Assembly: GCA_016936355.1 (NCBI GenBank)
Contig: JAFGYB010000065.1
Span: 1 to 64,000 of the forward strand
Source: Bacteroidales bacterium
Lineage (GTDB): Bacteria; Bacteroidota; Bacteroidia; Bacteroidales; F082
DNA: 64,000 bases
Reading direction: 5' to 3'
The translations under genes were made by a program, and so were the position numbers. A model generated the notes under the pieces. It saw only the letters and a program-made list of their open reading frames with translations, was not told where the DNA came from and did not search any database. The stretch's first letter is position 1. Every line of letters begins with the position of its first letter. Positions 17,671 to 26,590 of this stretch are shown one piece after another.

Positions 17671-17743
17671 GACCTTGCAATTAATGTTTGTGCTGCAAAG
17701 ATCGGACGGGTTGGTGAGCTTCTTCTTGATATAGATCAAGAAA

Positions 17744-18316
17744 TCATCCGAGTTGTTTTTTTCGGATGCGGCTGAAGGTTTCGGCACTCATCCCCAGCAT
17801 GGAGGCGATGTACTGTAGAGGCACCCGGTTGAACAGCTCTTTGTTGTGTTTAAAAAAGAAGTGGTAGCGTTCTTCTGCTGTCATGGATAAATGAGAAAAA
17901 ATCCGGTCCTCCATGGTGGTGAAACACCGAACCATAAACAGTTTCTCAAATTCAAACCAACGGGGAACCAGTTGATCAAGTCGGTCGTAATCACTCTTCT
18001 GAATGATGTACAGTTCCGAATCGGTTAATGCCTGGATGGACCAGCGGGAGGGACTACCGGTGATAAATCCTGTCAGATCCACCGTAAACTCACCCTGATG
18101 AGCAATCCACTGGGTAACTTCTTTACCGTCCATCAAAGCAAAGAACCGCTGGTATCCCGACAGAACAAATCCCATGGTATTGCAATGGTTACCCTGTTTC
18201 TGAAGAAATGTTCCTTTGTTAATTTTGGTGTATTTAAAAAGGGAAGAAATGCCCTTTAGCGCATTCTGTTCGGTGATGCCGAAATAGTTGGTGATGTATT
18301 TTTCCAGTTCCGCCAT
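17744..18316 (-). CDS. Crp/Fnr-family transcriptional regulator
   Basis: 190-residue regulator with an N-terminal cyclic-nucleotide-binding-like beta barrel (GTFLQKQGNHCNTMGFVLSGYQRF) and a short C-terminal helix-turn-helix (PLQYIASMLGMSAETFSRIRKK). No Fnr-type cysteine cluster is present, so it is not an Fe-S oxygen sensor. The ligand is unknown. ATG 18316 (MAELEKYITNYFG) is chosen over the longer frame from 18349, which would overlap the symporter gene. It lies 11 bp after the symporter gene and could control it. Confidence 0.85.
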   Translation of the reverse strand: MAELEKYITNYFGITEQNALKGISSLFKYTKINKGTFLQKQGNHCNTMGFVLSGYQRFFALMDGKEVTQWIAHQGEFTVDLTGFITGSPSRWSIQALTDSELYIIQKSDYDRLDQLVPRWFEFEKLFMVRCFTTMEDRIFSHLSMTAEERYHFFFKHNKELFNRVPLQYIASMLGMSAETFSRIRKKQLG

Positions 18317-18327
18317 ACAAAAGGTGT

Positions 18328-20127
18328 TTATTCTACAATCTTTTCCCAACCCATTTTATTCATGTTCCGGAACATCAGCACCCCTGAAATCAGTGCCACT
18401 CCAAACAGTTCCAGTCCCATCACATAATCATGGAAAATGATTTTCCCGAATCCAAACAAACTGAAAGAAACCAGGATGACTCCCAGCAGCCAGTTGACGA
18501 ACAAACGGGTATAACCGGTATCGCCTTTCACCTGCGGGTTTTGAGCTGCTATCCTTTTCCAGCCTTTGCCTCCGGGGTGAATCCTTTGATAGAAAGAGGT
18601 GAGCTTTTCATCGGAAGTAGGCTTCGTAAGGAACGTTACCACTAACCATACCAGAGTAGACCAGGCTACGATGACGATCAGTGAACTCTCAAAACTTACC
18701 CCGTGGTATTTCAGGATGGGATACACGGCATAGGGAGCCAGCATGGCAGAAATTTCCGACCAGGCATTAATACGCCACCAGAACCATCGCAACAGCAATA
18801 CCAACCCGATGCCACCGCTGCACGCCAGAATGAATTTCCAGGCATCGCTGATCTGATTGAACTGGGTGGTTACCAGAACGGAAAAAAACATCAGTACAAA
18901 AGTGGTGACGCGGGAAATTCGTACATAGTATTTTTCCGATGCCCCCGGTTTTACGAAGGGTTTGAACAAATCGTTGATGATGTAAGAAGTGCCCCATACG
19001 GTTTGGGAAGCAATGGTAGACATATAGGCGGCCAGGAACGCGGCAAGCATGAGCCCCAACAATCCGGAAGGCAACAGGTCACGGATGGCCATTACATAGG
19101 TGGCCCCTTTGTCGGCTGCCGTGGGATACATGATCAGGGTGGCTAAAGCTACTAAAATCCAGGGCCAGGGACGCAAGGCAAAATGTGCGATCTGAAACCA
19201 GAGCGTAGCCAGCAGTGAATGTTTTTCATTTTTAGCCGACATCATACGCTGGGCCACATAACCGCCGCCACCGGGTTCGGCTCCCGGATACCAGCTGGCC
19301 CACCATTGAACACCAAAATAAGCCACAATGGCGGTGACACCCAGTTTGAGCATGCCGCCCACATGACCGGCCGCCGTGCCGTGATCCAGTGTGGGGAAGA
19401 AGTTGAAAACCCATTTCATTTGATGGAGACTGCTTTCCATACCTGATATTCCGCCCACGTGGTGCACGGCTACGATAGCCAGAATGATGCTTCCGGCCAT
19501 AGCCATCAGAAACTGAAACGAATCGGTTAACGCCACACCCATCAAACCCGATAAGGAAGAATACAGAGCGGTAAACAACATCAGTCCGGCGACGACCACC
19601 AATGAAGCACTGAAGTCCATCCCCAGAATATGAAACGCCTTGTGACCGAAAATCGTCAGGAACGGGAACATGATGTGCACGATCTTCACCATGGCCAGGT
19701 TTACCCAGGCCATCACGATGACGTTCATGAAAATACCGATGTAGACGGCCCGAAACCCGCGAAGGAAACGAGCCGCTTTGCCCGAATAACGGATGGCAAC
19801 AAATTCAGCGTCGGTAACAATTCCGGCCCGGCGCCACAACCGGGCAAAGAAGAAGACCGTGAGCATTCCGCCAAACATCATATTCCACCACAGCCAGTTA
19901 CCGGCTACGCCCTGTTGCGATACCAGTTCCGTGACCGCCAATGGGGTGTCGGCGGCAAAGGTGGTAGCCACCATACTGGTACCGGCAATCCACCAGGGCA
20001 GGTTCCTTCCGCTCAGGAAAAAGTTTCCGGTATTCTGGCCGGCCCGTTTGGACATGTACAATCCGATGGAAAGGCTCGCAACGAAATACAGGGCAATAAT
20101 GATAAGGTCGATATTTTTTATGATCAT
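18328..20127 (-). CDS. Sodium:solute symporter (SSS) family transporter
   Basis: 599-residue integral membrane protein with about 13-14 helices. The N-terminus IIIALYFVASLSIGLYMSKRA and FFLSGRNLPWWIAGTSMVATTFAADTPL are typical of SSS family members, as is the later SSLSGLMGVALTDSFQF. It probably imports a sugar or organic acid with Na+; the substrate cannot be told. First gene of a likely unit with the Crp-like and SRPBCC genes; divergent from a second Na+ symporter gene. Confidence 0.9.
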   Translation of the reverse strand: MIIKNIDLIIIALYFVASLSIGLYMSKRAGQNTGNFFLSGRNLPWWIAGTSMVATTFAADTPLAVTELVSQQGVAGNWLWWNMMFGGMLTVFFFARLWRRAGIVTDAEFVAIRYSGKAARFLRGFRAVYIGIFMNVIVMAWVNLAMVKIVHIMFPFLTIFGHKAFHILGMDFSASLVVVAGLMLFTALYSSLSGLMGVALTDSFQFLMAMAGSIILAIVAVHHVGGISGMESSLHQMKWVFNFFPTLDHGTAAGHVGGMLKLGVTAIVAYFGVQWWASWYPGAEPGGGGYVAQRMMSAKNEKHSLLATLWFQIAHFALRPWPWILVALATLIMYPTAADKGATYVMAIRDLLPSGLLGLMLAAFLAAYMSTIASQTVWGTSYIINDLFKPFVKPGASEKYYVRISRVTTFVLMFFSVLVTTQFNQISDAWKFILACSGGIGLVLLLRWFWWRINAWSEISAMLAPYAVYPILKYHGVSFESSLIVIVAWSTLVWLVVTFLTKPTSDEKLTSFYQRIHPGGKGWKRIAAQNPQVKGDTGYTRLFVNWLLGVILVSFSLFGFGKIIFHDYVMGLELFGVALISGVLMFRNMNKMGWEKIVE

Positions 20128-20285
20128 AAAGAGTCAGGTTTCATAACAGGGGCATTCCCGTTATTTTACTGACCCAAATGTACATTATTTTTTTCGCCGT
20201 CCTAAAGCAGGAATTTTAATCATTTTCCTACTCAAAAAAATTTACCATATTTGTTGCTTCTTATTCATCAATACCTTTTTGTCTC

Positions 20286-21689
20286 ATGAGTGAATTTTTA
20301 CAAGCAATGGATAAAGTGATCGTGTGGTATAACGATTACATCGGTGGTTATGCCATTTTGTTTTTGCTGGTGCCCACCGGTTTATACTTCATTATCCGGT
20401 TGAAATTTTTGAATGTAACCAAGCTTTTTCATTCCATCCGGATCGTAGCCGGTAAATATTCTCATGAAGAAGACGAAGGCGATGTAAACCATTTTAAAGC
20501 ACTGACCACGGCACTGTCAGCGACGGTCGGAACCGGAAACATTGTGGGTGTGGCTCTGGCCATCTACCTGGGCGGTCCCGGGGCTTTGTTCTGGATGTGG
20601 GTGACGGGATTTCTGGGTATGATCCTGAAATTTTCCGAATGTACACTCTCTCATAAATACCGCGTGTTTAATTCCGACGGTTCCGTTTCGGGCGGTCCCA
20701 TGTACTACATCCGCGACGGGATCGGGAAAATATACCATGCCCCGGTTTTTGCCAAAGTACTGGCCATTATTTTTGCCGTGGCCACGATCCTGGCTTCGCT
20801 GGGAACCGGAAATATGGCCCAGGTAAACGGGATGACCGATGCCCTGCACACCACATACGGATTCACCGACTGGATTACCGGACTGGTTATTACGGGACTG
20901 GTATTGCTGATCATTGTCGGTGGATTGAAACGCATTGCCGATGTAACCGCGCGACTGGTGCCTTTTATGGCGGTTACCTATGTACTGGCTACTTTACTGG
21001 TGTTGTTCGATATGTACGAAAACATTCCCCATGCTTTTGCCATGATCTTTCGGGGTGCCTTTACGGGAACAGCTGCCACCGGCGGTTTTGTGGGATCCAC
21101 CATTATGATGACCATGATCTGGGGTGTACGCCGCGGACTGTTCTCCAACGAAGCAGGGCAGGGGTCGGCGCCGATTGCACACGCCGCAGCCAAAACCGAA
21201 TACTCCGTGCGGGAAGGGCTGGTGGCTTCACTGGAGCCGTTGGTTGATACATTGATTATTTGCACCATGACCGGTTTGATGCTGATCACCACCGATGCCT
21301 GGCATTCGGGCATCAAAGGCGTAGGGATGACGATCATGGCCATGGATCAGGGACTGGCGAAACTGGGACTGGTGGACATTGGAAAACACATCATCACCTG
21401 GGGGTTGATGATGTTTGCGTTCTCCACTGTCATCAGCTGGTCGTATTACGGATCGCGTGCCGCCAACTATTTGTTGGGCGAAAAAGCCATCAAACCTTAT
21501 TATTACCTGTACGGTCTGTTCGTTTTCTTTGGTTCCGTGTGGGGCATTGACCTGGTATGGCATTTTGTGGATATGGTCATCACCTTTATGACCATCCCCA
21601 ACCTGATTGCTCTGCTGCTGCTCTCCGGTGTGCTTATTAAGGAAACCAACGGCTATTTTGCCATGATGAAGGAACGGAAAATGCGGTAG
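20286..21689 (+). CDS. Alanine or glycine:cation symporter (AGCS) family protein
   Basis: 467-residue transporter with about 11 helices. Family motifs are strong: ALTTALSATVGTGNIVGVALAIYLGGPGALFWMW near the N-terminus, GGPMYYI, and RRGLFSNEAGQGSAPIAHAAA. It would take up alanine or glycine with Na+. A CAT-like acyltransferase gene follows after 28 bp. Confidence 0.94.
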   Translation: MSEFLQAMDKVIVWYNDYIGGYAILFLLVPTGLYFIIRLKFLNVTKLFHSIRIVAGKYSHEEDEGDVNHFKALTTALSATVGTGNIVGVALAIYLGGPGALFWMWVTGFLGMILKFSECTLSHKYRVFNSDGSVSGGPMYYIRDGIGKIYHAPVFAKVLAIIFAVATILASLGTGNMAQVNGMTDALHTTYGFTDWITGLVITGLVLLIIVGGLKRIADVTARLVPFMAVTYVLATLLVLFDMYENIPHAFAMIFRGAFTGTAATGGFVGSTIMMTMIWGVRRGLFSNEAGQGSAPIAHAAAKTEYSVREGLVASLEPLVDTLIICTMTGLMLITTDAWHSGIKGVGMTIMAMDQGLAKLGLVDIGKHIITWGLMMFAFSTVISWSYYGSRAANYLLGEKAIKPYYYLYGLFVFFGSVWGIDLVWHFVDMVITFMTIPNLIALLLLSGVLIKETNGYFAMMKERKMR

Positions 21690-21717
21690 GTTTGTGGTCT
21701 GAAAACTTTCGAATGTC

Positions 21718-22347
21718 ATGTGCAGAAAAGCCATAAATATTAATACCTGGAACAGGAAAGATCATTTCAGTTTCTATTCGCAGTTTGAAGAACCGTTTAC
21801 AGGCGTAACGGTACAGTTGGACTGTACCCAAGCCTACGAAAAGGCTAAAGCACAAAACAAATCGTTTTTCCTGTATTACCTGTACCGGGCGCTGAAAGCA
21901 GCCAATTCCATTGAAAATTTCCGTTACAGGATTGTCGGCAAAAAAATCTTTCTTTATGATGTGATCCATGCGGGGCCGACTATCGGGCGTGATGACGGAT
22001 CGTTCGGATTTGCATTAATAAAATATGAGGAAGATGAAAAACTATTCTACGAAAAGGCATTGCAGGTAGTGGAGGAAGTAAGGGCTTCAACCGGTTTGGA
22101 CCCGTCTGTTACCGGGGAAGATGTGATCCACTTTTCGGCTGTTCCCTGGCTGGATTTCACCTCGGTATCGCATGCCCGCCGTTTTTCCTTTCCCGACAGT
22201 TGTCCTAAGATCACATTCGGTAAAATGGTGGAGGAAAACGGTCGCAAGAGAATGGCGGTTTCTATTCACGTGCACCACGGATTGGCAGACGGCTATCATG
22301 TAGGACTTTTTGTGGACCGGTTTCAGGATCTGCTGGATGGCGAGTAA
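21718..22347 (+). CDS. Chloramphenicol acetyltransferase-like protein (CAT fold)
   Basis: 209-residue protein of the trimeric CAT family: N-terminal WNRKDHFSFYSQFEEPF, central DVIHAGPTIG-like segment, and the C-terminal catalytic HHGLADGYH (family HHxxxDG) with the general-base histidine. CAT-like proteins of this type are common in Bacteroidota chromosomes and usually have not been shown to act on chloramphenicol, so the acceptor is unknown. Start ATG 21718. It follows the AGCS transporter, which may be chance. Confidence 0.85.
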   Translation: MCRKAININTWNRKDHFSFYSQFEEPFTGVTVQLDCTQAYEKAKAQNKSFFLYYLYRALKAANSIENFRYRIVGKKIFLYDVIHAGPTIGRDDGSFGFALIKYEEDEKLFYEKALQVVEEVRASTGLDPSVTGEDVIHFSAVPWLDFTSVSHARRFSFPDSCPKITFGKMVEENGRKRMAVSIHVHHGLADGYHVGLFVDRFQDLLDGE

Positions 22348-22371
22348 TTCCGCTGCCCTGCAACAAGTAAT

Positions 22372-23292
22372 TTATTTCACGCCCTTCACTTTCATTTTCA
22401 GACTGTATAAACCGTGCGAAGCCGTAATGAACAGCGTATGCCGGTTCCGTCCGCCAAAGGTGATGTTGGCAGTCCATTTCTGATCCACGGGAATGTGTGC
22501 GATTTGTTTCCCGCTTTTGTCAAAGACTGTGACTCCGTTTCCGGTGAGGTAAATATTTCCTTTGTTGTCGATCGTCATTCCATCGGAACCCATGCTGGAG
22601 AAAAGGGTTTTGTTGGATAAGGTCCCGTCGGAATTGATGGTATAAACATAAGTCTTGGAAGCGCCAATGTCGGCAACGTACAGCTTTTTACCGTCGGGCG
22701 TGCCAATGATCCCGTTGGGCTTTACTAGGTCGTTGGCAACAACGATCACCTGTTTTTTGTCCGGAGTTAAATAATATACGCGTTCCTGTTGAATGTCTTT
22801 TTTAGTTCTTTTCCAGTACGGGCGCTGGTAATACGGGTCGGTGAAATAAATACCCCCTTTGGGATCGATCCACAGATCATTCGGTCCGTTCAGCCGGTGC
22901 CCTTCGAAATTATTGACCAACACCGTCACTTTCTTATCGGGACTGATGGACCACAATTGGTCGTGCCGGTCGGCACAGGTAATCAGATTTCCCTTGCGGT
23001 CGAAGTAGGTTCCGTTGGAACGGCCGCAACGGTCCATGAAAACCGACAGCTTCCCGTCAACGGAATACTCCCATATTTTGTTGTTGGGCTGGTCGGTGAA
23101 AAAGATATTCCCTTTTTTGTCCACCGACGGCCCTTCGGTAAAGGAAAACTGATTGGAAATGAGTTGGAGTTTCGCCCCTTTGGCTATGATGGAACTGTTT
23201 TGTGCCCGGAGTGTTGTGATGGAAGCCAATACCAACAAAAGGGTTGTGATGGAAAGCCGGCCAATGGCTGTAAATGGATTCAGTTTTCTCAT
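22372..23292 (-). CDS. SMP-30/gluconolactonase family protein, exported
   Basis: 306-residue protein with a signal peptide (LSITTLLLVLASITTLRAQ) and a six-bladed beta-propeller sequence of the SMP-30/gluconolaconase/LRE type: FTEGPSVDKKGNIFFTDQPNNKIW, LNGPNDLWIDPKGGIYFTDPYY, VKPNGIIGTPDGKKLYVADIG, DGMTIDNKGNIYLT. The acidic and asparagine metal ligands are in place. Probably a periplasmic lactonase; the substrate is unknown. ATG 23292 is chosen because the signal peptide begins there; 24 upstream codons are dropped. Confidence 0.88.
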   Translation of the reverse strand: MRKLNPFTAIGRLSITTLLLVLASITTLRAQNSSIIAKGAKLQLISNQFSFTEGPSVDKKGNIFFTDQPNNKIWEYSVDGKLSVFMDRCGRSNGTYFDRKGNLITCADRHDQLWSISPDKKVTVLVNNFEGHRLNGPNDLWIDPKGGIYFTDPYYQRPYWKRTKKDIQQERVYYLTPDKKQVIVVANDLVKPNGIIGTPDGKKLYVADIGASKTYVYTINSDGTLSNKTLFSSMGSDGMTIDNKGNIYLTGNGVTVFDKSGKQIAHIPVDQKWTANITFGGRNRHTLFITASHGLYSLKMKVKGVK

Positions 23293-23400
23293 TTTTATAC
23301 GCTTTGAATTCTGGAGCTCAAAGATAGACAAAAGTAAGTGTGGCGAACGGGCTGTTCGGTGCATCCAATGTGAAATGAATCTACATTGACTGCAGAGGTG

Positions 23401-24210
23401 TTAAATTTTTCCCCTGATTTTAAACCAGCTGATCATCAGGATGCCCCGGAGGAGTCTGAACCCTTTCAGCATGGAATAATTATGGCCTGTTTTTTTACCC
23501 GGTTGCTGCGCCACAATCCTGACAAAGAAATGACCCACTTCTTCCGGTGAAAAGCCGAAGGCCTGCATGACCCAGGGCAGGCTTTTCATGTCGCGGCGTC
23601 CTGCTTCGTCGGTTTCTACAGAATCAAAAAAGCCCGTGTCGATCATGCCGGGGACAACGGAATGGATGGAAAGGGGATGGTCTGCATTTTCCTTTGCCAG
23701 ACTTTGGGTCAGTGTTGTGATGGCCGCTTTGGTTGCCGTATAAGGAACCATAAAGGCTGCATGGTCGCCGTGGCCTCCCCGCCCGCTCATATTGATGAGG
23801 ATCCCGCTTCCCTGTTGTTTGAAATAGGGGATGATCATTTTGCACGCCAGCAGCGTTGCCGTCAGGTTGATGTCCACAATCTTTCTGAGATCCTCATCGG
23901 GAACGTGTTCCAACAACCGGTAACCTGTAGAAACACCTGCATTGTTGATCCATACGTCAAAGTGTCCCCATTGTTCCAGTGCATGGTCTTTCAATTTCTT
24001 CAGGTCTTCGGTTTGAGAAACATCTGCAACCATTCCACTCACCGGATAATTTTTTTCCTTAAAGTACCGGAGTGCCTCGTTGACGTGTTCATTGTTCCGG
24101 GAACAGATGACCAGTTTTGCTCCTGCTTTGCCGCAGGCATCGGCAATCGCTTTGCCAATGCCCTGGGTTGATCCGGTAATGACGATAACTTTGTTGCTGA
24201 GTTTTGTCAT
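23401..24210 (-). CDS. Short-chain dehydrogenase/reductase
   Basis: 269-residue classical SDR. Cofactor motif TGSTQGIGKA at 12-21, NNAG motif (INNAGVS), and catalytic S and Y-x3-K (NMSGRGGHGDHAAFMVPYTATKAA). The basic residue of CSRNN after the second strand suggests NADP(H). The substrate cannot be inferred. Short gap to the SMP-30 gene; common transcription is possible. Confidence 0.88.
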   Translation of the reverse strand: MTKLSNKVIVITGSTQGIGKAIADACGKAGAKLVICSRNNEHVNEALRYFKEKNYPVSGMVADVSQTEDLKKLKDHALEQWGHFDVWINNAGVSTGYRLLEHVPDEDLRKIVDINLTATLLACKMIIPYFKQQGSGILINMSGRGGHGDHAAFMVPYTATKAAITTLTQSLAKENADHPLSIHSVVPGMIDTGFFDSVETDEAGRRDMKSLPWVMQAFGFSPEEVGHFFVRIVAQQPGKKTGHNYSMLKGFRLLRGILMISWFKIRGKI

Positions 24211-24342
24211 GTTTTTGCAATTTCAAGAAGTATCGGACAAAGTTACTTTTTTCATTTTTTACTTTGAAAATTCATCCCGAAGAACAGGTAACGCCTCCCG
24301 AAAGTTTAGGCCTCTGCAGTTTATGTACCAAATTAAAGGGCG

Positions 24343-25836
24343 CTATCTTCTGCTCACGTAATCGAGGTAATTCGACAACGGGTCGGAGACACTGGTGCGG
24401 ATGGATTTCAACCAGTCGGTGAGCGGTTGCCGGTAATGAACATAGGTATATTCCGGACTGGGATCGTACGTGGAGAAATTGTAATCGTTGCGTAAATACA
24501 GGTAATCGGTGGTAAGAACGGTGTACACACCGGCATCGGTAATTTCTGTGCCGTCCGACAGGAAAAAACCGCCGACGGTCGTCATGCCGCCCATGCATAT
24601 ATCACCGGCCAGGGCCATTTCCTTCAGCTGTTGCCCGGTTAATTTGAGTTTCACAATCGTGTTTTCAAACGGCAGTAGTCCCACAACGGTGCTCAGGGTT
24701 ACTGGGCCTGCCGGGATGCTTTGGCGGATGCCTCCGCCGTTGGTGAGCGCCACATCAGCATCCGGAAAAGAATGCAGCCACGAATCACACACCATGTTTT
24801 GCATGGCTGCGGAACTTTGGGCGATGGTCTGATCGCTGTAGCCGATCTGATCCGACAATTCGTTGTCGGTTTGCTCCTGCCAGTAATTCACCAGTTCCCC
24901 GATCCCTGCATCGTACTTTGTAGCTGTATTGTCCACGATTTTGTACTGGAAGTTGGAAGTAGTGGAATCGGCAGGTGAATAATCGAATTCCACTTTACCG
25001 TAAGCGATCATGTTGCTTCCGGCTTCGATCAGCACTACGCCGTTGTTCCTGCTGAGGTATTTCTGGTGGCAGTGTCCGCCACCAATGATGCAAATGCCGT
25101 TGGCCGCCGCCACACTCACCAAACTGTTCATTTCGCTGCTGCAGATGTGTCCGACCACAATCAGTACGGTGGCTCCGGCTTTTTTGGCTTCCTGTGCATA
25201 CTTGGTCACGGCAGCGGCGTAATCGGTGAACTGATACCCGGCTACGTTGGCCGGGAAGGTAGAGGTGGGGGTACTTCGGGAAGCCAGACCGATGATGCCC
25301 ACGTTGACCCCGTCGATGTTTTTGATGATGTAGGGTTGGGCGAAATTCGGGATTTTAGAGGTGGAAGTTTCCACAATATTGGCGGCCAGCAGGGGGAAGT
25401 GCATTTCAGACAACCGCTGGTACAGCGTATCCACCGTAAAATCAAACTCGTGGTTGCCGATGGCCGAGGCATCGTAGCCCATGGCGTTCATTACCTGCAC
25501 CATGGATTTTCCGCGAAACCAGGTGGAAATCGACGGTCCCGACCACATATCGCCTCCGCTCAGAATCAAATAGTTGTCCGAGGCATCGTAGCCTTCTGTG
25601 TTTTTCCACTGATACGTCAGGCCGGGCGCTCCGGCATACGTCGTAGTGGGTTCCATCCAGCCGTGTTCGTCGTTGGTGTACAAAACCGTGATGTGTACCT
25701 TCGAACCGGGTTTGGGAGCGGGTTGGGGATTTTTCCCGCAACTGAAAAAAGAAAAAATGATGAGGATTAAGGCCAGATAACCCACACGTTTCACAGAAGT
25801 GAAGTGTACTATCTGATATTTTATTGGTTTCGTCAT
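24343..25836 (-). CDS. 5'-nucleotidase/UshA-family lipoprotein
   Basis: Bifunctional metallophosphatase/5'-nucleotidase type. After a lipoprotein signal (YLALILIIFSFFSC) the calcineurin-like domain has LYTNDEHGWMEP, GDMWSGP, GNHEFDF, VGHICSSEM and GGHCHQKY; the C-terminal substrate domain has ALTNGGGIRQSIPAG and LPFENTIVKL. It would strip phosphate from extracytoplasmic nucleotides for salvage. An ATG at 25860 is also in frame (8 residues longer); ATG 25836 gives a more usual signal peptide. Downstream of the repeat island. Confidence 0.88.
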   Translation of the reverse strand: MTKPIKYQIVHFTSVKRVGYLALILIIFSFFSCGKNPQPAPKPGSKVHITVLYTNDEHGWMEPTTTYAGAPGLTYQWKNTEGYDASDNYLILSGGDMWSGPSISTWFRGKSMVQVMNAMGYDASAIGNHEFDFTVDTLYQRLSEMHFPLLAANIVETSTSKIPNFAQPYIIKNIDGVNVGIIGLASRSTPTSTFPANVAGYQFTDYAAAVTKYAQEAKKAGATVLIVVGHICSSEMNSLVSVAAANGICIIGGGHCHQKYLSRNNGVVLIEAGSNMIAYGKVEFDYSPADSTTSNFQYKIVDNTATKYDAGIGELVNYWQEQTDNELSDQIGYSDQTIAQSSAAMQNMVCDSWLHSFPDADVALTNGGGIRQSIPAGPVTLSTVVGLLPFENTIVKLKLTGQQLKEMALAGDICMGGMTTVGGFFLSDGTEITDAGVYTVLTTDYLYLRNDYNFSTYDPSPEYTYVHYRQPLTDWLKSIRTSVSDPLSNYLDYVSRR

Positions 25837-25965
25837 GGTTGGTTGCTTGTTTTTGTCCATAGCAAAAATACTCTTTTGAAGGCCTTCTGCTTCAGCGCGT
25901 ACCTATTTTTGAACCGGTATAAATAGAGGGATGAGCCGGCCACCTGTTCTCTTTTCTTCAAAAAA

Positions 25966-26091
25966 GGTTCACGAATCAGCAACAAAGGTTTTTGCATCGT
26001 GTTTTCAGGTAAACGGATCGCAATATCCGGTAAACGAATTGCATACTTTGGTAAACGAACCGCAAACAAAAGGGCACGAACGGATGTTTTG
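25966..26091. repeat. Degenerate 21-bp tandem repeat, six units
   Basis: Units begin at 25966, 25987, 26008, 26029, 26050 and 26071 with exact 21-bp phasing. The best three read GGTAAACGGATCGCAATATCC and close variants (GGTAAACGAATTGCATAC..., GGTAAACGAACCGCAAAC...). The outer units are more decayed. Any frame through it gives heptapeptide-like repeats, which explains the spurious ORFs here. Confidence 0.85.
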
Positions 26092-26120
26092 CAAGTGTTT
26101 CTGGTCCATCTGCCCGTCTG

Positions 26121-26244
26121 TCCCTCCGGTATATATCGCCTACTTGTCGCACTCTGCTGGCACCCTTCTGGCCCTCTTCTCGTGGTGTACCCTCAGCAAG
26201 TGGCCAGAAGAGCCGGAGGGATACTCGGGAACTTCACGAGAAGA
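26121..26244. repeat. Nested inverted repeats
   Basis: TCCCTCCGG (26121-26129) pairs with CCGGAGGGA (26213-26221). Nested inside it, CTTCTGGCC (26165-26173) pairs with GGCCAGAAG (26202-26210). The loop segment TCTTCTCGTG (26175-26184) is complementary to CACGAGAAGA (26235-26244), which would be a pseudoknot or an alternative fold. Confidence 0.7.
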
Positions 26245-26305
26245 AGAGGAGAAATACAGGAGTGAGGCTTTTGTTCTTATAGCGTAGCTATAAACTAGCT
26301 GGATG

Positions 26306-26406
26306 CTTCCTGTAAGCTGCTTTTCTTGTAAGCCGGGATGTGTTTTAAAGAATAGGACAGGAAGAGCTACTTGTGAGGTGAACAAAGTCACAAGTCAGGA
26401 GACTTG
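26306..26406. repeat. Cluster of perfect hairpins
   Basis: CTTCCTGT (26306-26313) pairs with ACAGGAAG (26357-26364). ACTTGTGA (26369-26376) pairs with TCACAAGT (26388-26395). CAAGTC (26391-26396) pairs with GACTTG (26401-26406), which excludes the preceding stem. It could be a structured RNA or a remnant of an interspersed repeat. Confidence 0.65.
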
Positions 26407-26456
26407 CGACAGCGGGGGGAGCTTCTTATTTAAAAATTATAGTTCAATTCTGAGGG

Positions 26457-26565
26457 ACCTTCAGGAAGGTGGTGTGATGGAGTCCCGTGAGAATCTTGAT
26501 GTGCTCTACGGGAACGGCTTTTATACAAGAGAGATCCTTCTCCGCCTTGGGCGGATCAGGATGAC
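26457..26565. repeat. REP-like interspersed element
   Basis: Contains hairpins ACCTTC-AG-GAAGGT (26457-26470), TCCCGT/ACGGGA (26483-26513) and ATCCT..TCCGCC-TTG-GGCGGA..AGGAT (26534-26562). On the minus strand the edge reads TGTCATCCTGATCCGCC..., resembling the TGTCATCCTGAGC..AAGGATCT repeats I recall from many genomes. Confidence 0.55.
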
Positions 26566-26590
26566 AAATAATGTATGACAGCATAAGGTG

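Noticed and set aside
18703..20172. Plus-strand frames of 117-180 codons under the symporter gene
   Set aside because: Antisense shadows in a GC-richer gene, rich in His/Gly/Gln, without any recognisable domain.
21718..22347. Acquired chloramphenicol resistance gene
   Set aside because: No mobile element flanks it, composition fits the neighbours, and chromosomal CAT-like proteins are common in this phylum.
24721..25770. Long plus-strand frames of 85 and 234 codons
   Set aside because: They are antisense to the 5'-nucleotidase gene and have glycine/valine-rich shadow composition.
25966..26091. CRISPR-like array
   Set aside because: Units are contiguous 21-mers without spacers and no cas genes are present.
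25931..26287. Open frames of 78-118 codons in the repeat island
   Set aside because: They translate the 21-bp repeats and inverted repeats into heptads, occur in several frames on both strands, and show no family resemblance or RBS.
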